Positions 34,386-47,389 of a stretch of DNA of 64,000 nucleotides are shown here, piece after piece; position 1 is the first letter of the stretch, and each line of letters opens with the position of its first letter. The DNA is from Gordionus sp. m RMFG-2023 (lineage: Eukaryota > Nematomorpha > Gordioida > Chordodea > Parachordodidae): contig NC_088775.1 of the NCBI RefSeq assembly GCF_954871325.1, positions 27,815,561 to 27,879,560 of the forward strand, given 5' to 3'. The notes beneath the pieces are model-generated. The model saw only the letters and a program-made list of their open reading frames with translations, had not been told where the DNA came from and searched no databases. A program made the translations under genes and the position numbers.

Positions 34386-35690
34386 TTGGCGACGTTGTCG
34401 ATGATTTATTATGAACAAAGAAGACAAAAATAAAGTAATTATGAATAAAGAAGAAAAAAATGATAACATTATGATCAAATTCGATAATTTCGATAATCAA
34501 AACAACTTTGCTGATTACATTGAATATATTGATGATATGTTGGAGATAAGAGGTATATTAATAAATAATGAAACCAAAAAAAAATATTATTTGCGTATAT
34601 GGGTATTAGTAATTTAGCAGAGATGAGGTCCTTTGTTTATCCAAAAATATTGAAAGATCTTAATTATGAAGAGATTATTGAAGTTGGTAAGAAAGTTTTT
34701 AAGCCTATTTCAACATTATTTAGCACGAGAATTAAATTTATTCGGATAGAAAGAGGGGTTGGTGAATCAGTTGCGGAGTTTGCAGCTCGACTCAAAAAAT
34801 TGGCTCAAGAATGTAAATTTGAATCTGACCTAGATGGGAGATTGAGGGATCAGATGGTGGCTGGAATCAAAATGAGTGCATTGGAGAAAGATATTCGCAC
34901 TAGATTTCCAGATGGAATAAATGACTTAGGAGAAATGGTGAGTTTTCAACAGGTTTTAAATATGGCTTTGGCAATGGAAAGAGCTGAGGATGAAGTGACA
35001 AATATGATGGTAAAAAAAGTCAATAAACCTAAGGAGCAGATAGAGAATAATCAAGAAAATTTTTCAAATCAAAAGTACTCATATAATAATAATAATAACA
35101 AAGAAAAAGGTAATTTTAGTTATTACAATAATAATAATTTTAAGTTTAGAGATAACAATAAATTTAACAATAATGATATGTATAAGTTTAATAAATGCTC
35201 AAAATGTGGAAGAACTCATCCCCCTTTTCAATGTTTTGCATCAAGGGTGAAATGTTATAATTGCCAAAAGGTAGGGCATTATGCTAAATATTGTAAGGGA
35301 CAGAAGTTACATGCTATGCATATAGATGACAATGATTCATCAGATTCAATTAATAATATTTCCCAAATTGGTAGAAATAGTGCAAAGATATTTGTTTGGA
35401 TAAATGGAGTACCTATAGAATTTGACTATGATACGGGGGCACAGGTATCTTGGGAAACAATATTGGGATGAAATTGGCCGACCCAAACTTGGACCAACCA
35501 AACCTTTATCAGTATATGGTAACCAACCGCTAGATGTGCTGGGTGAAACTATGGTGAGGGTTCATCTTGGAAAGATAAGCAGATCACTACCGATTGTGGT
35601 GACCCGTTCAAATGACATTCCATTATTTGGACTACCATGGATACTGGCATTTAATATGATTATTCCACGACAAGTGACTATACGTAGTAT

Positions 35691-36222
35691 CAGCGTCTAC
35701 ATGAGCGGGAGGAGTAGGAACAGTTTGCATCCTATTGAGGGAGTAGGGGGTAGGCTGCTTTAATGGGGGTAGGATAAATTTTTTGGGGGGTTATCTATTA
35801 AATTTTGAGATGAAATAGGACACAATTTATTGCTGTAAAAGTTAATACTTTTATTATAGAATTATTATAATACAATTATTGACCAAATCTATATATTGCA
35901 AACAATCATACACATTGTTTTCCAAATCAGCAAGCTCATAATGCCAAAATAATTAATTCATTGTAAATAATGGAGGTTTTAATTGAATTTATTATCTAAA
36001 AAATAAATTCTTTATATTCACAAAATATCGATAGTTGGTAGTAGAGATAGATTAATTTAAGTTATCCTTATAAATTTTCTGAAAAGAGTATCGATATAAT
36101 TATAAAGGTGAAAATAATAATAAAGAGACACTGCCGCTGAAGGCGGTGGGATTTTTTAGGGGGGTAGGCAAAGGTTTTTAAGGGGGTTTGCATCCATTAA
36201 AAATCCTGTCATGTAGACGCTG
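35691..36222. mobile_element. Non-autonomous hAT element nested in the gypsy-like element
   Basis: Perfect 14-bp terminal inverted repeats (CAGCGTCTACATGA at 35691-35704, its complement at 36209-36222) are flanked by a perfect 8-bp duplication CGTAGTAT (35683-35690 and 36223-36230). CAG-type ends plus an 8-bp duplication are the hAT signature. The 532-bp body has G-rich patches near both ends and no transposase frame, so it moved with a transposase supplied from elsewhere. Confidence 0.88.
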
Positions 36223-39027
36223 CGTAGTATCACAAATAAAGAGGTTATGACAACCAATAAACAAGTTGCTGGCATGACAACAGAATTTATTAGTGTTTTT
36301 GATGACAAGCCTGGACGGGTGAATGATATAGAAGTTAGCATACATTTGAGTGAGGCAGCAAGGCCGAAATCATGGCCAGCTCGTAGAGTACCTTTTCCAT
36401 TACGAAAACCAATTGAAATGGTCGATAGATTGGTTAAATCAGGAATATTGAAGGCGATTGATCCAACACAAAAACGATTGACATGGGCCACTCCAACGGT
36501 AAAGGTACGAAAAACAAATGGAGAAATCAGGATTTGTGCGGATTTTAAGGTGACATTAAACCCATATATTTTGTATGATTATCATATTATACCAACGGTG
36601 GATGATCTTTTAACCAAATTAAAAGATGGATTGAAATTTACTGTAATAGATTTGGATGCATATTTACAATTACCAATAGAAGAAAGTTCAAAAGAATACT
36701 TAACCATATCGACCCACATTGGTTATTTCCAATATCAATGTATGCCTTTCGGTCTTTCTTGTGCGCCGACCATATTTCAAAGATATATGGACAATTTATT
36801 ACAAGACTACCAAATGACTGGAGTATATCTTGACGATATTATCATAACGGGGAAAAATGATGTAGAACATTTGAATAACGTAAAAAAAGTACTAATGAAA
36901 CTAAAACAGGTGGGTATGGAGGCAAAATGGGCCAAAATACGTTTTTTAAATGAATCAGTTTCTTTTTTGGGTTTCGTAATAGACAAATATGGAATACATC
37001 CAGCGAAAGAAAAAATAGATGCTATTCGAAGGATACCAACTCCTAATAATATACACCAATTACGATCTTTTTTAGGACTTGTGAATTATCACGAGAGATT
37101 TTTGCCACATCTACATGGAATTGCCGCTCCTCTGCATAAAATAACAAGCATTAAATCTTGCTGGGGTTGGTCGGACAAGGAACAAGAAGTATTTGATAAA
37201 ATAAAACAGCTTTTGTCAACAAATAAAACGCTAATTCCATATTCGCCAAACTTGCCAATTATATTGGAATGTGACGCTTCCAACACTGGTTTTGGAGCTG
37301 TGTTATGTCATTTAGTGAAAAAAGATATTAGCAGACCAATCGCATTTGCCTCGCGAACACTTCTAGAGTCAGAGAAAAATTATGCACCAATAGAAAAAGA
37401 GGCACGAGCACTTTTGTTTGGTATGGAAAAATTTCATACATTCATTTTTGGTCGAAAATTTTTATTATGAACAGATCACAAACCTTTGGAAAAATTATTT
37501 GGTGATAAACGGGAACTACCAAAAATATCCAATAGTCGATTAACGCGCTGGGCTTGGAAAATGTCCGCATATGATTTTGATATTGAATATGTTCCTGGAA
37601 AAGATAATAAAGTAGCTGATACATTATCTAGACTGCCAATAGATGGCATAAAATCAAATAATGATCAAAAAAATGCGTTAAAAATTAAAATTTGCACGAT
37701 ATAAATATTAGTCAAGTTGAACTCCAAAAGGAAACAAGGATTGATAGCTTGTTTAAAAAAGTAGTTAAAAACATTGAGCATGGATGGGTGGATTTTGATG
37801 CGAAAAAAAATACATAGTTAGTTTGTTTTTATAATCGTAGAGAGGAATTGTCAGTAGATCATGATGTTATTGAATGGAATGGGAGGTTGGTAATTCCAAC
37901 CATTTTGAGGAAATCAATTTTAACGATTATACACAGAGGGCATCCAGGAATAAATGCTATGAAATCAATTTTTAGAATGTATTGCTGGTGGCCGAATTGC
38001 GATAAAGATATTGAACAATATGTTCGTCAATGTATGCCTTGTCAAAGTAATCGGTCGAATATTATGGAGGTTCCTTTATATTCGTGGAACATATCTAATA
38101 TACCATGGGAACGAATTCATTTGGATTTCGCGGGGCCTATTGATTCGTATTCATGGTTAGTTGGAGTTGATGCACATACTAAATGGGCTGAGGTTGAGTT
38201 AATGAGAGAGACCACGTCCACGACAATGATCAGGGTTTTAAGGAAATAGTTCGCACGGTTTGGAACACCTAGACAAATCGTATCAGATAATGGACCTCAA
38301 TTTATTTCTGGAGAATTTCGATAATTTTGTTTCGAGAAAAATATTAAATTGATACATACAACACCGTACCATCCAAAAACGAACGGTTTAGCGGAAAGAA
38401 CGATACGAACCCTTAAGAGTCGATATTTTGCAACTAGGAAAGACATCAGGGAGCCCGAGGAAGCCATGGGAGAAGTTTTGCTAGCATATAGAATGGGTGA
38501 GCATCAATCAACTGGACGTTCACCGGCTAAGTTATTATTGGGGCGAAATTTAAAAACGGGATTGAATTGGTTACGTCCTAATGTTAGTTATGAAATGGAA
38601 CGATCGAATATAAGACAAAAAGTAGCGCATGATGAACATAGTCATATGAGAGAATTTGAGATTGCACAACCGGTATGGGTGCATAATGAAATAAATTCAG
38701 GTTGGAGAGAAGGAATTATAAAATCAAGAACTGGCAGATATTCTTATTTGGTAGAAAGCAAGGATAGAATGGTATGAAAGCATGCGGATCAACTTCGAAA
38801 AAGGGAGGTAGCTAAAGAAATGGAGAAGTCTGGACCAGGGAAAGATAATGGAGAAAATATGGAGTCAGAGAGAGAAGAGGAAAATATAAAAAATAAAGAG
38901 TCGGATATAGTTGAGATTTTAGAAAATGTGGAAGATAACGGAAAACTAGAAACGTGGAAATCACAAAGAGCCAGGAAACCTACAAATCGGCTTATTGAGG
39001 AATTGTAAGATCATATGTGTGGGGATA

Positions 39028-39177
39028 TGTTATAAATGAGATTTATATTATATATTATCAATGTTATAAATGTCATATATATATATTATCAATGCTATAA
39101 ATGTCATAGATACAAATCAATCATATATTAATATATTTCATGAGGTGATTGCCAGTCAAATAAACTTAATTAGTATA
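39028..39177 (+). repeat. Right LTR of the gypsy-like element
   Basis: 150 bp nearly identical to 34236-34385, preceded by a purine-rich GTGTGGGGATA stretch (candidate polypurine tract) and followed by AAAAT. Confidence 0.88.
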
Positions 39178-39182
39178 AAAAT

Positions 39183-40270
39183 AATATTAAATGACCGATT
39201 CCATTCATTTATATACCCTTGAAAAATTTTTAAAATAAACAATATTCTAATATTATATAATGGCTCTTTACATTATTATCCCTTTATATATATAAATCTA
39301 GATTTACACATTAAATCAAAATATTTTGGTTAATTGACCTTGCCTTTATACAATATTACACACACAATAAACTTTTAACATTATTATTCTTTTTAAAAAC
39401 TTGAACTATTTATGACCCATCTTGACTTTCAACCCTCCGGGATTTACCAATTTTTATTTTATCACATTATCCTTTATATTTTTGTCAATTCTTCATTTTT
39501 TATATTTCACACATCCATAATTTCTATTTCATAATTTTTATTAAATATAATCCCTAATTTTAATTTCATATTTTTTAAACATTAACAAAATGTTTCATAT
39601 TTAAAATATTCATTTCATCATTTTTTAAAAGAATCAGTACAGAATATCCCCCCTTTTCTTCACATTATACTTCAAAGAAAAAATTTATTCATGCTAATTA
39701 TAGTCCCAAAATTTAAATATTAAGCAATCTTTTTGTCTTATATTACATGAGGTCCTTTCCTATGATGGATACCTATTCTCCATTCAATGAGTCTTAAGCC
39801 TTACAAAATAAAACTTATTATAAAAACATATAATACAGAAAATATTATTATCCCCACCATCCAATGGTCCCCCCAAAAAATTCCAAAAGTAAACTTTATC
39901 ACAGTAATATATAATGGTTCCTCCATTTATATCCAACCTCTAAAATAAACCTTAAACAAAAAAAATAAACTCTCTTAAACCCATGTTTTATTATTTATCA
40001 CTTATTTTAATTTGCCCAATTAAGACAATTGAAGCAAACCCACACCTTACTGTCTATCCTATCTTTTAATTTGCTCAATATCTAACTATTTATTGTAAAA
40101 TAACTTTTATAAAAAAATATTACTTTATTGAATTTGATCTCTTCTTTCTTTAAATGGAACCAATTTCAATATTAACTCCTTTTTTTTATAAATTTATATA
40201 TTTAAAATTAAATTCTTTTAACTACATAAACTATTAACAAATACAATTATCATTTATAAAATATTAACAT
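39183..40270. other. Pyrimidine-rich intronic tract
   Basis: The plus strand is strongly T+C-biased with almost no G. The same bias resumes after the LINE at 43446-43880, so the LINE appears inserted into one continuous tract. No gene. Confidence 0.55.
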
Positions 40271-40288
40271 ATATAAAATATTATTCAT

Positions 40289-40372
40289 CGCCGGGGTGGC
40301 CTAATGGGTAAGATGTAGGCTTGGAAACACGAGTATGAACAAGGACGCGGGTTCAATCCTGGTAAGAACCAT
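40289..40372 (+). promoter_or_regulatory. tRNA-like head with Pol III A and B boxes at the 5' end of LINE copy 1
   Basis: The element starts CGCCGGGGTGGCCTAATGGG. TGGCCTAATGG (40297-40307) fits the Pol III A box, and GGTTCAATCC (40350-40359) fits the B box, at tRNA-like spacing. There is no matching acceptor stem, so it is not a tRNA gene. The same block starts copy 2. Confidence 0.7.
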
Positions 40373-43300
40373 AAAAACTTTCAAGTTTTTCTTCGATGAC
40401 TGATGTGTAAAGACATATGGTATGATGAATTTCGGAGCTTAGAGATGACACCCCGGTCACCGACAGGCCTGGACAGCCGGGTGCTAAGGATACCTGTCCA
40501 ATAAACAAAATGAAGGACACAAATGAAAATATGAATATGAAAGCTAGGGCGTTCCCTCCATGCGACGCGCAGGGTGTAGACCTCCATCCTGTGAAAAATA
40601 AAGTAAAGGTCAAAGCAAAGAAGACAAGACTGGCAAGTTTGAATATTGGGACGCTTAAAGGTAAGACGAGAGAATTGGCATCAATGTTGAACAATAGTGT
40701 GCATACAAGAGACGAAATGGAAATGACAGAAAACTTTGATGATTGGAGATGGGTATAAATTGTACTATAATGGACTTGTTAGCAATAGGAACGGTGTCGG
40801 CATCATCCTCAGCCAAGACCTAACCTCTTCAGTAGTAGAAGTCAACAGGATCTCTGATAGACTAATGAAGATAAAACTCTGCATTGGTCAATCAATAATA
40901 CACATCCTATCAGTATATGCTCCTCAAACGGGTTGCAAGGAAGAAGAGAAAGATGACTTTAGAGCTATCCTTGATGAAGCTGTAATGGAAATCCCTAAAG
41001 ATGACCTATCATAATTGGTGGTGACTTAAATGCGCATGTGGGGAAAGCAAGAGATAGCTACAAAAGGCATCATGGTGGTTTTGGATACGGAGAAAGAAAT
41101 GATGAAGGAGAGCACGTACTGAAATTTGCGCAAGCCTTCGACCTTGCCTTAACCAACACCTACTATAGGAAAAAAGACAGTCATTTAATAACATATGAAA
41201 GTGGTACTAGGAAAACACAGATAGATTACATGCTAATCTCTCGCAGAAGATTAAAAGATGTAATAGACTGCAAAGTCATCCCAGGAGAAGATATCGCCGC
41301 GCAACACAAGCTACTAATCATGGATTTACAAATCTCAAATAAATCCACTCAAAATAAGATAAAACTGGAACCATGCATCAAATGGGGCAAATTCAATGCA
41401 AACATTGAAACAATAAATTGCTCACAAGTCAGTGAAAAAATATGGACAGACCTTTCATCCAGATTAATAGACACTGCAAAATCGACGCTAGGCTTGACAA
41501 GAGGAGGCAACAAATCACACAAAGAACTATGGTGGTGGAATCAAGAGGTACAAACCACTTACAGGAGAAAAAAGCCCTTTATAAAATATGGTACAAATCC
41601 AAAAATGCAGATGACAAGTCAAGATATAAAAAATCCAAGAGATTAGCTACAAAGGCGGTAGCTAGGGCCAAATCTATGGCATACGATGACATGTACGAAA
41701 ATCTACATACCAAAGAAGGGCAAAATAAAATATACAGATTAGCCAAACAGCGAGAAAAGAACTCTAGGGATATAAACGGAGCTCCGAAAGTAATCAAAAA
41801 TAAAGATGGGAAATTGATAATAAAGGAAAAAGAAATAATGAATAGATGGAAAGAATATTTTCAGGAGCTTCTCAACTTTAATTCTAACATATTGCATCTC
41901 GATGAACACTCCCCTTGTCAAAACCTTGTACAACCTATAACGGAACAAGAAATAATCACATGCCTCAAGCATATGAAAAACAACAAAGCTAGGGGTCCAG
42001 ACGATATTCCAATAGAAAGCCTTAAAGCACTAGGAGATGATGGAATACATCTCCTCACAAATCTGTACAATATAATACTTGGAAATGAAGAGAGGTCCCC
42101 CAAAAATGGAGGCAGAGCTATCTAGTTCCTATCTTCAAAAATAAAGGGGATCCACACAATTGTCAAAATTACAGGGGCATAAAACTAATGTCACACTGTC
42201 TAAAACTATACGAAAAAATAATAGAAAAAAGATTAAGAGATATAATCGAAATAGGAGAGACACAGTTTGGCTTTATGCCTGGAAGATCAACAACCGATGC
42301 TATCCATGCAATTAGGCAAATGAGTGAAAAATACAGGGAAAAGAACAAAAAGCTACACATGGTCTTTCTCGATCTAGAAAAGGCCTTCGATAGAATCCCA
42401 AGAAAACTTATCTGGTGGGCGCTACGCCACAAAAAAGTTCCCGAAAAATATATAAGAATAATAGAGGATATGTATATGGGACATACAACAATGGTCCGTA
42501 GCACAACAGGTACTTCAGCAGGCTTCACAATAGCCGAAGGAGTTCATCAAGGGTCGGCTCTCAGCCCACTTCTCTTCATTACAGTAATAGATGTATTAGC
42601 ACAGTCTATACCTCAAACAGTCCCGTGGAATATGATATTTGCAGATGATATTGTGATACTTGCCGAATCCAAGGATGAAATGAAAGAAAGGTTAGTGAAT
42701 TGGATAAATATCCTAGAAACGCACGGATTAAAAGTAAATAGAGAAAAGACGGAGTATATGGTGATAGGAGGAGATGAAACGGAGAGTATTGATATAAATG
42801 ATTGGCAGATATCCGCAATTGAAAGCTGCAAATATTTGGGCTCCACTATACAAACAAACGGCACAATAGAAAAAGAGATAAAGAATAAGATTAATCAAGG
42901 GTGGTTAAAGTGGAGATCTTTATCTGGAGTGCTATTTGACAAAAGAATCCCACACAAATTAAAGGGAAAAATTTACAGTTCCATAGTACAACCAACTATT
43001 CTATATAGTTCGGAAACATGGCCAACCAAAGAATCAGACGAGAGAAGTCTACAAACTATGGAGATGAGAATGCTGAGGATGATTGCTGGGGTAACAAGAA
43101 AGGATAAGGTGCGCAGTACAAGAATACTAAATAGTTTAAAGGTAGTGCCCATTAAGACTAAGTTAATGGTAAACAGACTTAGGTGGTATGGGCACACAAT
43201 GAGAAGGCCTATGAACTACATAGGAAATAAAGTTGAAAGATTGGAAGTGATGGGCAAACGTAAAAGAGGAAGGCCAAAACTTCAATGGGGCCATAAAGTT

Positions 43301-43427
43301 AGAGCCAATATAAAGAAGTATAAAATAGATAAAAGAGATTGTACGAATAACATAAAGTGGAGAGAGATGTTGAAGGAGCTTACCACCAGAAAAGGTGAAA
43401 GCTAAAGAGAAAAAAAAAAAAAAAAAA
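40289..43427 (+). mobile_element. RTE-like LINE, copy 1 (full length, decayed ORF)
   Basis: About 3.14 kb, flanked by an 18-bp target duplication (ATATAAAATATTATTCAT at 40271-40288 and 43428-43445), ending in an A-tract of about 18. A single ORF (from the ATG at 40510 to the TAA at 43405) encodes an APE-type endonuclease (NIGTLKGK, GDLNAHVGKA, THE-like ITYESGTRKTQIDYM) followed by reverse transcriptase (GPDDIPIESLK, YRGIKLMSH, QFGFMPGRST, FLDLEKAFDR, VHQGSALSPLLF, FADDIV) and a basic GKRKRGRPKLQW tail. Length, single ORF and this RT sequence fit the RTE/BovB-like group. The frame shifts several times: near 40.69 kb (a 14-base loss relative to copy 2), about 41.0, 41.6 and 42.1 kb. About 28 bases present in copy 2 near 60.57 kb are also missing at about 41.39 kb. 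It lies in the large intron of the FTP-domain gene, same strand. Confidence 0.9.
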
Positions 43428-44147
43428 ATATAAAATATTATTCATTTATATATTCAAAATTTTAATTTAACCTACTCCTTCTTTTCTTTCAATCATTCTT
43501 TGTATGTGCTTAGCCTCAACCTACTAATTATGCTTCATCTAAACTTCATACCTGAGAATACTTTCATTTTAACATATTATTTTTACATTGCATTCTTTTT
43601 TCATTTTCCATCAATATTATCAACATGTTTTTTTTATAATATAAATTTCCACTTTTTAACCAATTTAATTAATTTATGAATTTCTATTTTTTATTCACCT
43701 AATTTTATTCTATAAATATTTTTTTTATTTAAATTAATTCATTACATATACCAAAATTTATCTTTTCAAAACATATTACATTTAAACTTCTATTTTTTCC
43801 TCTCTTCCCCTTTTCCTTTCCATCTATTCCATTCACTCTACTTTCTTTTTTCGTTTTTCTTCATTTATTTGAATATAAGCTCACTCTTTAATCATGAATA
43901 CCAAATTAAGAAATATCTATAGGAAATCCTTAGCACTATATTCTCTTCATTGCAGAGGGCCCAAGCTTTATTCACATCGGAATGGCGGCCTTAGCATTTG
44001 TTTTCCTTTACATTTTTCAATTGTAGCATTTATTTCATCCATACTGTTTATAGTAATCTACTCTCTTACCTTTATATTTATCTTCAAATCTCCCATCGTA
44101 TTTTTATTTGATTGAACGATCTGCATAATTTTTAATTTTGAACCAAA

Positions 44148-44293
44148 ACTACTTTAATTAACTTCAAATTTGTTATCTCGATAGCAGTTATGAGAGGTTC
44201 CAAGCCACCCCCAGTAAAAAACTACTTTAATTAACTTCAAATTTGTTATCTCGATAGCAGTTATGAGAGGTTCCAAGCCACCCCCAGTAAAAA
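44148..44293. repeat. Exact 73-bp tandem duplication
   Basis: 44148-44220 is repeated at 44221-44293 without difference by eye (each contains ATCTCGATAGCAGTTATGAG and AAGCCACCCCCAG). Identity implies a recent duplication or an assembly artefact. Confidence 0.9.
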
Positions 44294-47200
44294 TCTACAA
44301 CTTATCTATTAGATGAAAAATTCGGATATTTATCGGACTCCGTAATATATGTTTGTTTACTATTTTGCCTATGTACGAATTGGTTGTTTAACCTTTTTCA
44401 TAAATTTAATCTCATTCTCTGCATTTCTATGATGCTTTATAAGATTTAAATGTTTAATTATTAATTGCAATCATGTCATTAAATTTGAATTTAAATATTC
44501 TGAAACAATTAAGATCTTGAAATCTCGGATCAAATGATTCGATAATATCTAATGTGCAAAATATATTAAATAAATGTTTATTAATGAAAATATTAAAAAA
44601 AATTATTGTATAAAATAAATTACTTGCAGTTAGGTAATTGTAAACCTATAGTCAAGCTTTTTGTTCTTCTTTTAGGCAATGATATCTGAATCAGATAATT
44701 AAAAGTTAATGAATTATAAAAAGTTGCCATAATATTTATTAACACTTTTATTAAATAGATAGTTAATAATTATTATATATATATTATTATTTTATATATT
44801 TTTACCTATTATTATTTTGAATTTCTTATCTTGACTACTATATCCATTGATTTAATAATCACCAATTTATTTTCATATAAAATATTCCATTGATATATAT
44901 AATTTTGATTAATTGTTATTACAAATTCTTTCGACGAAAATATATATATTATATTCTAAAATTTTTAATGAATCTTTAATAATCTTCGATTTTATAATAA
45001 GATGTCGGAAAATTCCGAATGAAAAAAACAAAAATTTTTCCTCCATGTTTGATTAAAAATAATTGTTCCTAAATATCAGATTTAGTTATTCATTTAAATA
45101 TATAACCTTTCTGATGGCCTCTTGCCCACCCATTTGAGGTAGCCCTATGAATCTTTTATAAAGCAAATAATTTAATATTTTTTCAAATTTCAGGAATCTT
45201 TGTATGTGTTATAAACTTATATACCCACGATTCTTCTTTATCTTTCTTGTTATTTAAAATTATAAAATTTTTCCTTTGGCTTATTTTTGTTTATGCTCAT
45301 CTCATATTATGGAATATTCACATTACCCAGAGATTTATATTTTATATATATACTATTTTCACTGGGTTTAATATTTAAATAGTTATATTTTGAAATTGGA
45401 AATATCCTACTTTTAAATCTTAGGAGATCTATCATTTATCACATTCGTGAAACGTTATTTACATCTAAATTCTTAACCGAATCTAGATTACTATGACCAA
45501 TTGCCCTTTTGCATCTAGGCATATCCGCTCCCTAGAAGAGGGACTAGTCGAATTGATGTTTGCAAAATAGGTTATAACTCCTATGTTTTATACGATATTA
45601 TAAGAACAATATATGAATCGGTACCTATAACTATACTCTATAATGGTGCCTTATAAAAAATTTTAAGAATATAATCATATTTTTGGAATTTTATTTTTTA
45701 TAAAAGTGGAAATTTTGTCCAACAAGCCCCAATAGCGGGTTAGGCAAATCACTTTAAGGGATTTCCTAAAAAATTGGTTTTTAAGGCTATAACGGAGTTG
45801 AAATATATTTTTATTTATTAATAATGATAAATTTATTGTTTTCTTGTTCAAAATATCATAATACTTTTAAATTGAAGTGAATTTTATATAAAAATTAAAA
45901 CTTAATTTTGGTTTTAATAAGCATTTTAGACATATAAAAATAAGGATCTTAAGGATAGATTATGATTTCTTAGCATAAATTATAAATACCAATCATATAC
46001 ACAGCCATGAAACTTTCTTTCCAATTTGAAAATTTTTTTCATATTGCCATAATTGTCGTATAGGGTTTAGCAAGTCCATTGATTAATCATAATTTAAATA
46101 ATATCTGGACATAATAAATATTCACAAAACTTTCTAAAATTTATAATTTGAAAACTTTGCTATTAAGTTTAATTTATATATAAATGATTATATATTTTAA
46201 TGAAAATTAAAATTTTGTCATTTAAAAATCTTTTGAATAAAATTTTTTAATAATTAATTATTTCAAAAGATTTTTTGTCGATAGATGCTTACTAATATAA
46301 GCTATATTCGGATAAATTTTAAACTTTCTTAAAACGAGACAAAGTTGTTTGCCAAGCCCCGGGGTTTACCTAACTTCAGTATCCCACTGTTTATTTCCTT
46401 AATATTGCAAATGAATGTCTTAATAATTTATAATTCCTACGTGAAAATCCTTCACAAACATTTTTCTCATTCACATAACACTTATTTATAGTATGACTAC
46501 TATATTAACATTTACTACACCTTATATTCTCTGATAATTTATTCTTATTATAAAAGCAACCTTTGCAATTATTTATGAATTTATATGTATATAGCTAGGA
46601 ATATCTTTTAATGTGGCCCTTTATGCTTTTAATTCCTTTAAAGTTATAATTACAGAATTGGACATAATATTTACATCTTGAATTTTTCCGGAGAAGATAC
46701 ATTTTTATTCACTTTATTGGGACATTCTCTTGCAAAATATTTGTTGCAAAATATTTGTTGCAAGATGTTGTTCCATCATCTCACCCATCATATTGTTCCC
46801 TATCATATTGTCTAGAATCTACAAGATATGTGATTTATTATTCTGCAGTTCATTAAAAAATAATGAAAAACATTTGTTGAAACACTCTTTAAAATTTTTA
46901 CGACCCTACCGGATTCTTTTTTTTATGTATCTTTTGTAATATTAAATGTAAAATATCATCCGTATTATTACATTACTACCTAAAGAATTATTTATTTTAT
47001 CTAACGTATCTGGTTCTTCTGTATTTGGATTTACCTCGAAGATATGGGATTTCATTTTCTTTTTTATTATAATCTATGATATATATAATATATTATTTTT
47101 CTTTTTTACAAAAGAGAATAATCATTTGTTTTTATGATTATAATTTCGCGTAAATAAACAAATATTAAAAAAATATACTCTATTTAAAAAAAACATAATT

Positions 47201-47389
47201 ACAAAAAAATATAAGTAATACTTGTTGCACATAACGTAATAAAAGAAACATAATTTAACAATTATAATTAATACAAATGATTTTATGAGAAAGAAAAAAA
47301 AAGTTTTGAATAATTAAGTGAAGAGGAAGAAGATATAGATTAATCGAGCTCCTCGGGAAATGAACCCATAAAAGATGTAAAATTAGATT
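44294..47389. other. AT-rich intronic region
   Basis: Only short frames without recognisable motifs. A 13-bp direct repeat (TTGCAAAATATTTG) occurs near 46733. Nothing else that I can support. Confidence 0.45.

Larger units (their letters stand above)
34236..39177 (+). mobile_element. Ty3/gypsy-like LTR retrotransposon (fossil, broken), with a nested hAT element
   Basis: An LTR element of 4,942 bp with 150-bp LTRs at both ends and a 5-bp target duplication AAAAT (34231-34235 and 39178-39182). Parts in order: a Gag region (about 34.4-35.35 kb) with an asparagine-rich linker and two cysteine-histidine knuckles (CSKCGRTHPPFQC and CYNCQKVGHYAKYC); an aspartic protease start (FDYDTGAQVS); reverse transcriptase (about 36.3-37.0 kb, YLDD motif); RNase H (about 37.2-37.65 kb); integrase (about 37.9-38.7 kb, zinc-binding part then catalytic core). 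This Gag-PR-RT-RH-IN order and the RT sequence fit Ty3/gypsy. A primer-binding-like TTGGCGACGTTGTCG follows the left LTR, and a purine-rich stretch precedes the right one. The element is broken, with roughly half a dozen interruptions besides the hAT insertion. The LTRs differ at one position by eye, so insertion looks recent. Confidence 0.9.

Noticed and set aside
36156-36491. Minus-strand 111-codon frame
   Set aside because: It is the antisense of the LTR element's RT start plus the hAT end; no independent motif.
40289-40372. A tRNA gene call from the A and B boxes
   Set aside because: No pairing acceptor or complete T stem, and the same block begins the second LINE copy at 59443; it is part of the LINE.
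40353-40694. Minus-strand 113-codon frame, repeated at 59507-59989
   Set aside because: Antisense of the LINE 5' region; conserved only because the LINE copies are similar.
43894-44115. Plus-strand 73-codon hydrophobic frame
   Set aside because: Composition-driven (T-rich) hydrophobic translation, no conserved motif, next to a pyrimidine-rich tract.
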